In this document: positions 45,264 to 52,769 of the stretch, piece by piece
Position numbering within the stretch: the first letter of the stretch is position 1
How the letters are laid out: the number at the start of each line of letters is the position of its first letter
Assembly: GCA_934364795.1 (NCBI GenBank)
Contig: CAKRMK010000007.1
Location: forward strand, 53,838 to 117,837
Direction of reading: 5' to 3'
Source of the DNA: an uncultured Blautia sp.
GTDB taxonomy: Bacteria; Bacillota; Clostridia; Lachnospirales; Lachnospiraceae
DNA length: 64,000 nt
The notes under the pieces: generated by a model
Seen by the model: the letters and a program-made list of their open reading frames with translations, nothing else
Told to the model about the DNA's origin: nothing
The model's database searches: none
Translations under genes and position numbers: made by a program

Positions 45264-46154
45264 TTATTCTGATTTTGCAACCTTAAACTGGATACCTGAC
45301 AAGATGGCAATTGCAAGAACTACACCCATTGCGTTTCCATATCCATAGCGGTACAGTTTAAATGCTGTATGATAAATATAGTACATAATTGTATCTGTGC
45401 TGTGGTTTGGTCCGCCACTTGTAAGCAGCTGGATCAGTGCAAAGCACTGGAAACTGTTGATAGTGGTAATAACCAGAATATACAGCGTGGTTGGCTTGAT
45501 CTGCTGCCATTTAATTTTCCAGAAGCACTGCAGTCAGGTAGCCCCGTCTACTTCAGCAGCCTCCACAAGACTCTGGTCTACGTTATTAAGAGCAGACACA
45601 TAAAGAACGATAGGCTGACCAACTGATGTGGTAAGAAGAATCAAAATAATACAGCCAAGAGCATATCTCTCATCTCCTAACCAGTTAATGTTCTGATCAA
45701 TCAGACCGGTTGTTTTTCCTACATAATTAAAAATACCATAATAATTGTTGAACATCCACTTCCATACAACGGTAACGGCTACAGAACCGGTTACTACAGG
45801 AAGATAAAAAATACAGCGGAAAACGGAACATAACGGACCGCTTAAATTATGGATAACAGAGCTTACCCAAAGAGAAAAAATACATACTACAGGTACAGAA
45901 ACCACAACTATGATAATAGTATTACGCAGTGCTCCAAGAAATACTTTATCCTGGAACAGTTCTATGTAGTTTCCAAAACCAATAAAAATATCCTCACGGT
46001 TCATGGTAGAATCAAAGAAACTGGTGATCACACACTGGATCATTGGATAAATAACAAATCCAAAGAAAAAGATCAAGCTTGGAAGCATAAATGCGTATCC
46101 TGCAATAGTCTCTCTTCTTACCAGAGCCTTTGACATACGGCTTTTATCTGACAC
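45264..46154 (-). pseudogene. Sugar ABC transporter permease (MalF type) with in-frame TGA
   Basis: From GTG at 46154 (after AAAGGAGGATACAAC) the frame encodes a CUT1 permease up to the EAA loop VEAAEVDGAT, then TGA at 45534-45536, then the same frame continues LQCFWKIKWQQIKPTTLYIL to a stop at 45264. The family expects Asp-Trp after Ala-Thr; ACC-TGA-CTG-CAG against an expected ACC-GAC-TGG-CAG indicates a T insertion compensated by loss of a G five bases later. Without suppression the product lacks its last 90 residues, including the coupling-helix end and final membrane helices. Confidence 0.85.
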
Positions 46155-46173
46155 GTTGTATCCTCCTTTTTCA

Positions 46174-46212
46174 AAAAAACACCCTTCCCGCACGTAATAT
46201 ACAGGAAGGGTG
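46174..46212 (-). terminator. Intercistronic hairpin between binding-protein and permease genes
   Basis: CACCCTTCC / GGAAGGGTG stem followed on the minus strand by TTTTTTT. Typical position for partial termination or 3' stabilisation that gives excess binding protein. Confidence 0.7.
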
Positions 46213-46260
46213 CGTGACTTTCACTTACAAAGTCTTTTAATTTTCGTTAGATTTTTGATT

Positions 46261-47342
46261 TTAGTTAGCTGCTGCGTTTGCAGTTGTTACAAATTCCTCG
46301 ACAGCTTCTTTTACATCTGCGCCGGAGCCGATCTGCTGAAGCATGTTCCACCATGCTGTACGAGCTTCTGCCCATCCGCCAACTACCTGATAGTAGTCGC
46401 CCATGTATGGAATAAAGGTAGAATATTCAGTCATCAGGTCATCGCCTTCATAGATATTTCCAAGGTCTTTTACTGGCCAGTAGCTGGAAGCTTTCACACT
46501 CTCTACTACCTGTGTCTCATCATTTGCCATGAAATCGATAAATGTCTTGGAAGCTTCGATCTTCGCTTCGTCGCCATTATCAAATACACCAAATCCCCAG
46601 ATACCACCGCAAAGCTGTGGGTTGCCGTCCTCTGACGGGAATGCCATTGGGAATACGTCAAAGCTTAAATTATCAGCGTTATTCTTTTCCTGTGCAACGT
46701 TCCAGCAGAATGCCATTGCAAGTGTGCCGTTGCAGAAAAGATTGATTTCGTCGCCGCCTGCGATGGAAGCGTCAAAGTTGATTCCTTCCATAGAAGAAAG
46801 AAGCTCAAGTGCTTTGATGTTCTCTTCGCTGTTTACAGTGTACTCTGTGTGCTCTGCATTTGTAAATGTGCCACCGTAAAGGTTGTTTACAAGTGCTCTT
46901 GTTCCCTGGTCACCGCCCTGGCCACTGCAATATACAGCGCCAACGTTCTGCTGGCCAGAATCATAAACAGCCGTAACTGCTTTCTGGAAGTTCTCTGTTG
47001 TCCAGGTGTGATTCTCTTCGTCAATGTACTGAAGAGCATCTGCTTTCTCAAAGATATCTTTATTAATTGCCATTGTATGAGCTGTCATACAAAGCGGATA
47101 TTCATAAAATACGCTGTCATTATTCTGGCATGCAGATTCTACGGAATCATAAATAGCTTCTTTGGCTTCGTCTGTCCACATATCAGAAAGATCAGCCATA
47201 AGTCCTCTTGCACCCCAGTTAGCAACCAGACGCTCCGGTCCTTCCAGAACGATATCTGGAGCCTGTCCGCCTTCGATAGCGGTATTAATCTGGTCGTCAC
47301 CATTGGTGTAATCTAAGTACTCAACTGTAACATTGATTTCAT
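46261..47342 (-). pseudogene. Sialic-acid ABC transporter binding protein, N-terminus deleted
   Basis: The frame ending at 46261 encodes a CUT1 solute-binding protein (TIEGG-type QINTAIEGGQAPDIVLEG, LYGGTF, GGIWGFGVFDNGDEAKIEASKTFIDF). In-frame homology is visible up to Glu at 47340. A GAGAGGG ribosome site and ATG (47340-47342) remain, but from that ATG the frame is M-K-S-M-L-Q-L-S-T-stop. So the signal peptide, lipobox Cys and about the first 40-50 residues are lost and the start is fused out of frame. An internal ATG at 47199 would give a cytoplasmic fragment of 312 residues at most. Confidence 0.85.
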
Positions 47343-47411
47343 AAATAAACCCTCTCTTTCTTACCTTACCTTCTCAATATTATTTGATTATTTTTGCTAT
47401 TGTTTCTTGAT

Positions 47412-47461
47412 TTTCATGTGAAATCTGTTCCCCATTACCTGTATCTGACCCCTCAGATACA
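47412..47461. promoter_or_regulatory. Inverted repeats in the nan operon leader
   Basis: TGTATCTGA-CCCC-TCAGATACA (47440-47461) is a perfect 9-bp inverted repeat and TTTCA-TG-TGAAA (47412-47423) a second. Either may be the RpiR operator; the first could also fold as RNA. Confidence 0.5.
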
Positions 47462-47534
47462 AGTTACAGCTTTTCACACATTGTCGCTAAATTTCGCCCC
47501 GGGTTTGTGAAATCTTGCTAATGATTATGCCTAT

Positions 47535-47563
47535 AATATATCTTCTTTTGTGCTGTTTGTCAA
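47535..47563 (-). promoter_or_regulatory. sigma-A promoter of the nan operon
   Basis: Minus-strand TTGACA (47558-47563), 17-base spacer, TATATT (47535-47540). Confidence 0.75.
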
Positions 47564-47620
47564 TAGATTTTTAAAATAATTTTCATTTTATTTTTATTTT
47601 GAAATTTTTTTGCATTTTTG

Positions 47621-47650
47621 TTGGAAATTTGAAATGATTTATGATATAGT
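47621..47650 (+). promoter_or_regulatory. Promoter of the nanK transcript
   Basis: TTGGAA (47621-47626), 18-base spacer, TATAGT (47645-47650), placing the transcript start near 47657 and giving a leader of about 219 bases. Confidence 0.6.
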
Positions 47651-47656
47651 GTTAAT

Positions 47657-47840
47657 AAGATTAGATGTCAGGTCAAAAGATCAGAAAGCCGTTCATGCTT
47701 GCACATGATAAGGCTTTTAACCTTGGAAGCCGCCGAACATGAGGAAGTAGTGATTCGCATAATAAACCAGTAGATTCCGAATGTTCGGGAATTGTGGGAG
47801 CTGCTTCAAGGCAGAACAATTCGTTGATATCAGGTTAGAG
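47657..47840 (+). ncRNA. Structured leader RNA upstream of nanK (unassigned class)
   Basis: Three successive stems: AAAGCC/GGCTTT (47685-47690, 47712-47717) capped by TCATG/CATGA; CCGAACAT/ATGTTCGG (47733-47740, 47781-47788) with an inner GGAA/TTCC; and GAATTGT/ACAATTC (47789-47795, 47816-47822) with CTGC/GCAG inside. Stems B and C are directly adjacent, as in coaxially stacked RNA. There is no protein frame with a ribosome site and it does not match T-box, glmS or other riboswitch consensus that I know. Confidence 0.55.
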
Positions 47841-47875
47841 CGTGTAAAAAATACAAAGGAGTGTACAACACAGTT

Positions 47876-48763
47876 ATGAAAACAATGGTCTTAGACATTG
47901 GTGGTACTGCAATTAAATCTGCCATTGCCCAAAATGGTGTTCTTTCTTCTGTCCGTGAAACACCTACCCGTGCCTCTCTTGGAGGTGCTTATGTCATGTC
48001 ACAGGCAAAGGAAATTATTTCTTCCTATAAAGACACCTATGCATTTGAAAGAATCGGTATCAGCACAGCCGGTCAGGTAAATCCTGTAAAGGGCAGCATC
48101 ATATATGCCAATCATAATATTCCCGGATACACCGGTACTCCGGTAAAAGAAATTATGGAAGATTTTTTCCATGTTCCTGTGGCTGTAGAAAATGATGTAA
48201 ATGCAGCTGCTATTGGAGAAGCCTGCTATGGCGCAGGTAAAGAGGAAAAAGATTTTGTCTGTCTTACATACGGTACCGGAGTAGGGGGCGCAGTCTTTAT
48301 AAATGGCAGTTTGTACCATGGAAGTTCTTTTTCAGCAGGAGAACTGGGCGCACTTATTGTACATCCAGAAGACAGGCAGCCAGAAATTGATATGTATTCC
48401 GGCTGTTACGAAAAATATGCATCTACAACTGCGCTGGTGGCAAAGGCAAAAAAATATGACTCTTCCATCACCAACGGGAAAATTCTTTTTTCCAGAATAG
48501 AGGAACCGCAGATTCGCGCAATCATTGACCAGTGGATTGACGAAATTGTTTATGGTCTGGTTTCCATCACTCATCTTCTGAATCCCTCCTGCATTATCCT
48601 GGGAGGAGGAATTATGGAGCAGCCCTACATCCCGGATCAGATTGAACAGAAGCTTATGCCCTCTATTATGTCAAGCTTCCGCGGGCTGAAGATTAAAACC
48701 GCACAGCTTGGAAACCAGGCAGGAATGCTGGGTGCTGCCAGATTAGCGGAAGAAAATTCCTGA
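47876..48763 (+). CDS. nanK: ROK family kinase, probable N-acetylmannosamine kinase
   Basis: 295 residues with the ROK/ASKHA features MVLDIGGTAIKSAIA (phosphate 1), VENDVNAAAIGEA (catalytic Asp), LTYGTGVGGAVFINGSLYHG and the C-terminal CIILGGGIMEQ. The zinc-site ROK signature CxCGxxGC is reduced to YSGCYEKYAS, as in non-canonical NanK enzymes. Assignment to ManNAc is from divergence next to nanE/nanA. ATG at 47876 gives the family N-terminus although GGAG is 13-14 bases away; GTG at 47861 lies on the ribosome site. Confidence 0.85.
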   Translation: MKTMVLDIGGTAIKSAIAQNGVLSSVRETPTRASLGGAYVMSQAKEIISSYKDTYAFERIGISTAGQVNPVKGSIIYANHNIPGYTGTPVKEIMEDFFHVPVAVENDVNAAAIGEACYGAGKEEKDFVCLTYGTGVGGAVFINGSLYHGSSFSAGELGALIVHPEDRQPEIDMYSGCYEKYASTTALVAKAKKYDSSITNGKILFSRIEEPQIRAIIDQWIDEIVYGLVSITHLLNPSCIILGGGIMEQPYIPDQIEQKLMPSIMSSFRGLKIKTAQLGNQAGMLGAARLAEENS

Positions 48764-48771
48764 TTATGAAT

Positions 48772-48835
48772 TCAGATGAAATATACTGCAAAGTGGGGCG
48801 TGCAGATTATAGGAATGATTTTTTGGTGATGCTTT
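48772..48835. repeat. Right-half MITE-like fragment between nanK and rpiR
   Basis: ATTCAGATGAAATATACTGC then AAAGTGGGGCGTGCAGATTA and AGGAATGATTTTTTGG closely match the right half of the 29268-29431 element. No matching left half. Confidence 0.8.
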
Positions 48836-48837
48836 AA

Positions 48838-48885
48838 AATTACGGGAGCAGTTCCGCAGTGGAACAATTAATTGATATCAAGAAA
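48838..48885 (+). other. Leader element of rpiR related to the nanK leader
   Basis: Aligns without gaps to 47790-47837 at 33 of 48 positions, sharing CGGGAGC/TGGGAGC, GAACAATT and TTGATATCA. The central stem differs in sequence (GTTCC/GGAAC here, CTGC/GCAG there) but pairs in both. It ends at the ribosome site of rpiR. Confidence 0.55.
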
Positions 48886-48900
48886 GGAAGGTTTATTTTT

Positions 48901-49758
48901 TTGACTGGTAATGTTTTAGAATCCATTACTGCACAGTATCATTCCCTGACAAGATCCGGGAAGAAGCTGGCGGATTATATTTTTGCACATACGGGAGAAG
49001 CACAGTATTATTCTATTTCCACTCTCGCAGAAAAAAGCGGCATCTCTGAGGCTTCTATCACCCGCTTCTGTCATGGACTGGGACTTGCGGGATACAATGA
49101 TTTCAAGCTGGCACTTGCCAAAACAGATCATGTAACAGATATGGGGGAAATGTCCGATTCCCCCCAGTCTATTGCATCTGAAGACAGTCTGAACACCATT
49201 TTTCAGAAGATTCATAAAGCAAGTGTTCTCTCTTTGAATGAAACGCTGGATCTGCTTGATGAAGAAGCGATTAACAAGGCCGTTGACCTTCTTGTGGGGG
49301 CTGACAGGGTTTACTGCTTTGGACATGGGGGAAGCATGGTTATGGCAATGGAAGCATGGGCTCGTTTTTCCACTGCATCTTCCCGTTTTGTCCAGGTTAC
49401 GGACTCTCATATGCAGATCATGACCACTGCTCTTGCCACTTCCAGGGATGTGCTTCTTGTTTTCTCCTATTCCGGCTCTACCAAAGATATGGAGGATACT
49501 TTACAGATTGCACATGAAAATAACGTACCCGTTATTCTGATTACCCACTTTCCAAATTCAAAGGCAGCGCAGTTCGCAGATGTTGTCCTGCTTTGTGGAT
49601 ATAATGAGGGACCTTTACAATCTGATTCCATCCCTGCAAAGGTTGGACAGTTGCTTCTGATCGATTGTCTCTTTTATGGTTTCTGCCGGAGAAATCCGGA
49701 AGCAACAGCTGCTTCAAGGGCTGCTACTGCTGAAGCGATTGCAAAAAAAATGTTGTAG
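48901..49758 (+). CDS. RpiR family transcriptional regulator (sialic-acid/ManNAc-P responsive)
   Basis: 285 residues: N-terminal RpiR HTH (SLTRSGKKLADYIF..YSISTLAEKSGISEASITRFCHGLGLAGYNDFKLAL) and C-terminal SIS sugar-phosphate domain (VYCFGHGGSMVMAMEAW, DVLLVFSYSGSTKDMEDTL). The start is the TTG at 48901, seven bases after AAGGAAGG; a GTG at 48859 would lie within the leader element. Located behind nanK and divergent from the nan operon, so it probably controls both, with ManNAc-6-P or a related sugar phosphate as effector (family inference). Confidence 0.92.
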   Translation: MTGNVLESITAQYHSLTRSGKKLADYIFAHTGEAQYYSISTLAEKSGISEASITRFCHGLGLAGYNDFKLALAKTDHVTDMGEMSDSPQSIASEDSLNTIFQKIHKASVLSLNETLDLLDEEAINKAVDLLVGADRVYCFGHGGSMVMAMEAWARFSTASSRFVQVTDSHMQIMTTALATSRDVLLVFSYSGSTKDMEDTLQIAHENNVPVILITHFPNSKAAQFADVVLLCGYNEGPLQSDSIPAKVGQLLLIDCLFYGFCRRNPEATAASRAATAEAIAKKML

Positions 49759-50333
49759 TGGCATGAAACCATGCGAATGCATGATTTTTTGTGCATCACA
49801 AAGTGTGTTGCTGTGAACGGAATAAACCGTAACCTTTCTCGAAATACAGCGAATTCTGTCGCACGATAATACATGACAAACAAAGGAAAATCTGTTACAG
49901 TAGACTTGTAAAGAAACATTCCCCTGAAAGAAAAAACTCTTACTTTCAAATATGCTCTGTTGGGCAGGAAGTAAGAGTTTTTCTTTTACTGTTCACAGGT
50001 AATGTTCCGCGAGGCGTTTTTTGTAAGCAAGGCTCACAGAAAATCCGAGAATAGCGGCGCGAAATCAAGCGAACAAGTGTTTACTTTTAAAGAACTATAT
50101 AGTAAAATAGCTTTATACAAAAGCTTGCGTAATCTTTAAACAAAAAATATCCTGCTTTGAAAATTTCTCCTGAAATGGAAGGAGGCCGGTGCTTTCGCAC
50201 CGGCGCGTATGAAAAAGAAAAATATTAAATTAAGAAAGACTTGGTGCTTTCTACAGTTAATAATATACCCCAAAAATGTGAAAAAAATGTGAAAGAGATT
50301 TGAAAAAAGCGTGAAACAAAGGATTTTTATACG
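49759..50333. other. Gene-free stretch between rpiR and the Mrr-like gene
   Basis: No supported gene. Contents: a terminator (49932-49982), a G+C-rich perfect hairpin GCCGGTGC/GCACCGGC (50185-50204), and an A-rich leader with repeated GTGAAA units (50278-50323) before the ribosome site AAAGGA of the next gene. A possible 27-codon frame starts at 50209 (MKKKNIKLRKTW) without a clear ribosome site. Confidence 0.5.
49932..49982 (+). terminator. Intrinsic terminator downstream of rpiR
   Basis: AAAAACTCTTACTT pairs with AAGTAAGAGTTTTT, 14 bp, followed by CTTTT. It is 174 bases past the rpiR stop, leaving room for a small transcript of its own. Confidence 0.85.
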
Positions 50334-50984
50334 ATGAATGGACATAAATTTGAACATAAATGTGCACAGATGCTGCGAAGAAAAGGCTTTCACCACGTAG
50401 AAGTTACCAAAAAAAGTGGTGACCAGGGAGTAGACATTATTGCATACCGGCATTTCTCAAAATATGCGATCCAATGCAAATACTATTCCTATCCAGTTGG
50501 GAATAAAGCAGTTCAGGAAGTATATGCCGGGGGCAAATATTATGACTGCGACCGCTGTATTGTTATGACCAACGGAACTTTTACCAAAGCTGCCATCAGC
50601 GCCGCCAATAAACTGGATGTAAAGCTCTGGGAAAACTGTTCTTTATTAAAAAGTACCAGTCTGATTTTTGAAACTATGCGGGCGATGAACATTCTGGGAA
50701 TCCTCTTTGGATGTTATCTGCTTCGAAATGCATTTCCATTTGAGGATAGAGCTTTTTTACAATATTACAGAGAATTCGGACTTATCCTTGCCGGACTCAC
50801 CGGCTGGCTTGGCTGGGGAAACTGGGGACTTAGCACTCTTTGTGGAATACTTTATCTGCTTTTAAGTTTTACTTTACATGGTGCAGCCGTTCCCTCTTTT
50901 GATGTAAATGAAATAAATCTGGTCTTTCTCATTTCTGCACTGCTTTATTTTATACATGTATATTTTTTGAAACCCAAGTCATAA
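50334..50984 (+). CDS. Mrr-type restriction endonuclease domain membrane protein
   Basis: 216 residues. N-terminal half is a PD-(D/E)xK Mrr_cat domain: GHKFEHKCAQMLRRKGFHHVEVT, then GDQGVDIIAYR (Asp) and AIQCKYYS (Q-x-K), then CIVMTNGTFTKAAISAA. The C-terminal half has three membrane helices (NILGILFGCYLLRNAF, FGLILAGLTGWLGWGNWGLSTLCGILYLLL, LVFLISALLYFIHVYF). The active-site residues are present. Membrane-linked Mrr proteins are found across Firmicutes; their substrate is unclear. AAAGGA precedes the ATG. Confidence 0.85.
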   Translation: MNGHKFEHKCAQMLRRKGFHHVEVTKKSGDQGVDIIAYRHFSKYAIQCKYYSYPVGNKAVQEVYAGGKYYDCDRCIVMTNGTFTKAAISAANKLDVKLWENCSLLKSTSLIFETMRAMNILGILFGCYLLRNAFPFEDRAFLQYYREFGLILAGLTGWLGWGNWGLSTLCGILYLLLSFTLHGAAVPSFDVNEINLVFLISALLYFIHVYFLKPKS

Positions 50985-51049
50985 ACATTTCAAAATGGTT
51001 CTACATAAACTAAAGGGAAAGAAGTGATCAAATCTGAAAGGATCTTTTT

Positions 51050-51370
51050 ATGGAAAATTATCAGATGAACCGTTCGGGCTGCCGCCCCTACAATAGAACC
51101 TGTGGAATGATGAATTCTGCTTTGGCTTCCGGATCTCCCAGAAATTTGGGCTATAATAATTCCAGTCAGCAGATATCCTGCAATAAAAGTGATTCTACTG
51201 ACACAAAAGGCAGCATGTACGAACACTTAAAGCATCTTACACCTGCAATGGCATACGTTCCTTACCAGCAGTTTACCACCGCCTACGAACTGAATTACGC
51301 TCTGTCTGTTGGAACAGTTTTTCCACAGCTTTGCAAACCATTCTGCGGAAAGCGAGGTGTTCGAAGATGA
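51050..51370 (+). CDS. cotJA: Spore coat associated protein CotJA
   Basis: 106 residues. The C-terminal half matches CotJA: PAMAYVPYQQFTTAYELNYALSVGTVFPQLCKPFCG. The N-terminal 50 residues are polar, Asn/Ser-rich with three Cys, longer than in Bacillus CotJA (82 residues). First gene of the cotJABC operon and overlapping cotJB by 4 bases (ATGA). Confidence 0.92.
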   Translation: MENYQMNRSGCRPYNRTCGMMNSALASGSPRNLGYNNSSQQISCNKSDSTDTKGSMYEHLKHLTPAMAYVPYQQFTTAYELNYALSVGTVFPQLCKPFCGKRGVRR

Positions 51371-51642
51371 TGCAAAATCAGAAATCTCCAAGGCTTTGTC
51401 TGCTTCAGAAAATCAATGAGGTAAGCTTTGCTGTTGATGATATGCTTCTCTACCTTGACACTCATCCCGAAGACAAAAAGGCTCTTGATTTCTTCGCCGA
51501 TGTTTCTGACCGTCGCAATAAACTGATGGCCGAATATGCCAGAAATTATGGTCCGCTGACTATTGACGATGCAGCTGTAAGCAGTGATTCTTCATGGAAA
51601 TGGTCTCAGCAGCCATTCCCATGGGAAAGGGAAGGAGTGTGA
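51367..51642 (+). CDS. cotJB: Spore coat peptide assembly protein CotJB
   Basis: 91 residues with the CotJB core LLQKINEVSFAVDDMLLYLDTHPEDKKALDFF and the C-terminal WSQQPFPWE motif. ATG at 51367 overlaps the cotJA stop; the frame runs further upstream inside cotJA but without a ribosome site. Confidence 0.93.
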   Translation: MMQNQKSPRLCLLQKINEVSFAVDDMLLYLDTHPEDKKALDFFADVSDRRNKLMAEYARNYGPLTIDDAAVSSDSSWKWSQQPFPWEREGV

Positions 51643-51648
51643 CCGTTT

Positions 51649-52281
51649 ATGTGGAATTATGAAAAAAGATTACAGTATCCGGTAAATATTACCACTCCCA
51701 ATGCCAAGCTGGCACAGTTTATAATGAGCCAGTATGGTGGCCCGGATGGCGAAATCGGCGCCTCCATGCGATATCTTTCCCAGCGTTTTACCATGCCAAA
51801 CAGAACTGCCATGGCTGTACTCAATGATGTTGGAACTGAAGAACTGGCGCACCTGGAAATGGTTTCCACGATCGTCCACCAGCTCACCTGCAACCTGACT
51901 ATGGAAGAAATCGAAAATTCCGGACTTGGACCATATTATATTGACCATACAGTTGGTGTATGGCCACAGGCAGCTGGGGGTGTTCCTTTTAATTCCTGTG
52001 AATTTCAGAGTAAAGGCGATCCTATCACAGATCTTTTCGAAAACCTTGCTGCAGAACAAAAGGCACGGTCCACTTATGATAATATCCTTCGTGTAGTCCG
52101 CAATATTCCGGAAGTAGCAGATCCCATCCGTTTCCTGCGAGCAAGAGAAGTAGTTCATTTCCAGCGTTTCGGTGAAGCCCTGCGCTCCATTCAGGAACAA
52201 CTGGATGCAAAGAATTTCTATGCCTTTAACCCAAGCTTTGATAACCCTTGCCAGGCAAGCTGCATGGCAGAAACAAAATAA
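51649..52281 (+). CDS. cotJC: Spore coat protein CotJC, manganese catalase family
   Basis: 210 residues. Di-manganese four-helix bundle features: EIGASMRYLSQRF, NDVGTEELAHLEMVSTIVHQL (E-x-x-H ligands), AEQKARSTYDNIL and AREVVHFQRFGEAL (E-x-x-x-H). Coat protein with potential catalase activity. Normal length for CotJC; GGAAGGAGTGTGACC precedes the ATG. Confidence 0.94.
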   Translation: MWNYEKRLQYPVNITTPNAKLAQFIMSQYGGPDGEIGASMRYLSQRFTMPNRTAMAVLNDVGTEELAHLEMVSTIVHQLTCNLTMEEIENSGLGPYYIDHTVGVWPQAAGGVPFNSCEFQSKGDPITDLFENLAAEQKARSTYDNILRVVRNIPEVADPIRFLRAREVVHFQRFGEALRSIQEQLDAKNFYAFNPSFDNPCQASCMAETK

Positions 52282-52289
52282 ATTCCCAC

Positions 52290-52563
52290 AAAGAAAGGAT
52301 ATCGCACACATTTTGACAATATCTTATTTTAATATTTTTGTTTAGACATTTTTATCTAAATATTTTGATATAAATGAGCAAATTTGAAAAATTGAACAAT
52401 TAAATTCACTATATGCGGACAGAAACGGTATCAAACAGGTCAAATGCTTGTATAGCGTGCACAATTAACTATAGATTTTATATACTTTTTCTGCATTTGT
52501 TCATTTATAGTATTCTGTTTAGATATTTTATTTAAACTTTTTTGTCAGTGATATCCTTTCTTT
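52290..52563. repeat. 274-bp A+T-rich element with 14-bp perfect terminal inverted repeats
   Basis: AAAGAAAGGATATC at 52290-52303 is repeated inverted at 52550-52563. The arms stay partly complementary inward (ATATAAATGAGCAAAT against CTATAAATGAACAAAT; ATCTAAA on both). No open frame. It begins 9 bases after the cotJC stop. Sequence is unlike the TAGAGC element. Confidence 0.6.
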
Positions 52564-52582
52564 CCTTTTTATTCTGTGGCTG

Positions 52583-52769
52583 AAGCATGTCTAAGAAACT
52601 TTCTGCAAAATGTATGTCACAACTTGTAGGAGATTTTGCCCCGGATGAGGGCACGACCAGACAAGGGCGTGATAATGGAGCGGGTAGCAGCTACGTAGGC
52701 TTAATTCACGTGAAATATACCACAAAGCAGTCATGCAAGCTTGCTAAAAAATTTTTCAAACACCTTCAC
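52583..52769. repeat. Degenerate full-length MITE-like copy
   Basis: Begins GCATGTCTAAGAAACTTTCTGC and ends AAATTTTTCAAACACCTTCA, with AACTTGTAGGAGATTTTGCC and GTGAAATATACCACAAAGC inside, in the order of the 29268-29431 element, and a central GTAGC/GCTAC. Its right end encodes the last codons and stop of the radical SAM gene. Confidence 0.75.

Noticed and set aside
45534..45536. TGA as a selenocysteine codon in the permease
   Set aside because: The position is Trp/Asp in CUT1 permeases and not a redox site, the local sequence is explained by a compensated indel, and I see no SECIS-like hairpin directly after the TGA.
47657..47875. T-box, glmS ribozyme or tmRNA in the nanK leader
   Set aside because: The T-box sequence, glmS core and tmRNA tag/acceptor features are not present; only generic stem-loops are seen.
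49674..49949. 91-codon minus-strand open frame overlapping the end of rpiR
   Set aside because: It covers the rpiR 3' end and its terminator, has no ribosome site, and reads as unrelated hydrophobic/basic sequence.
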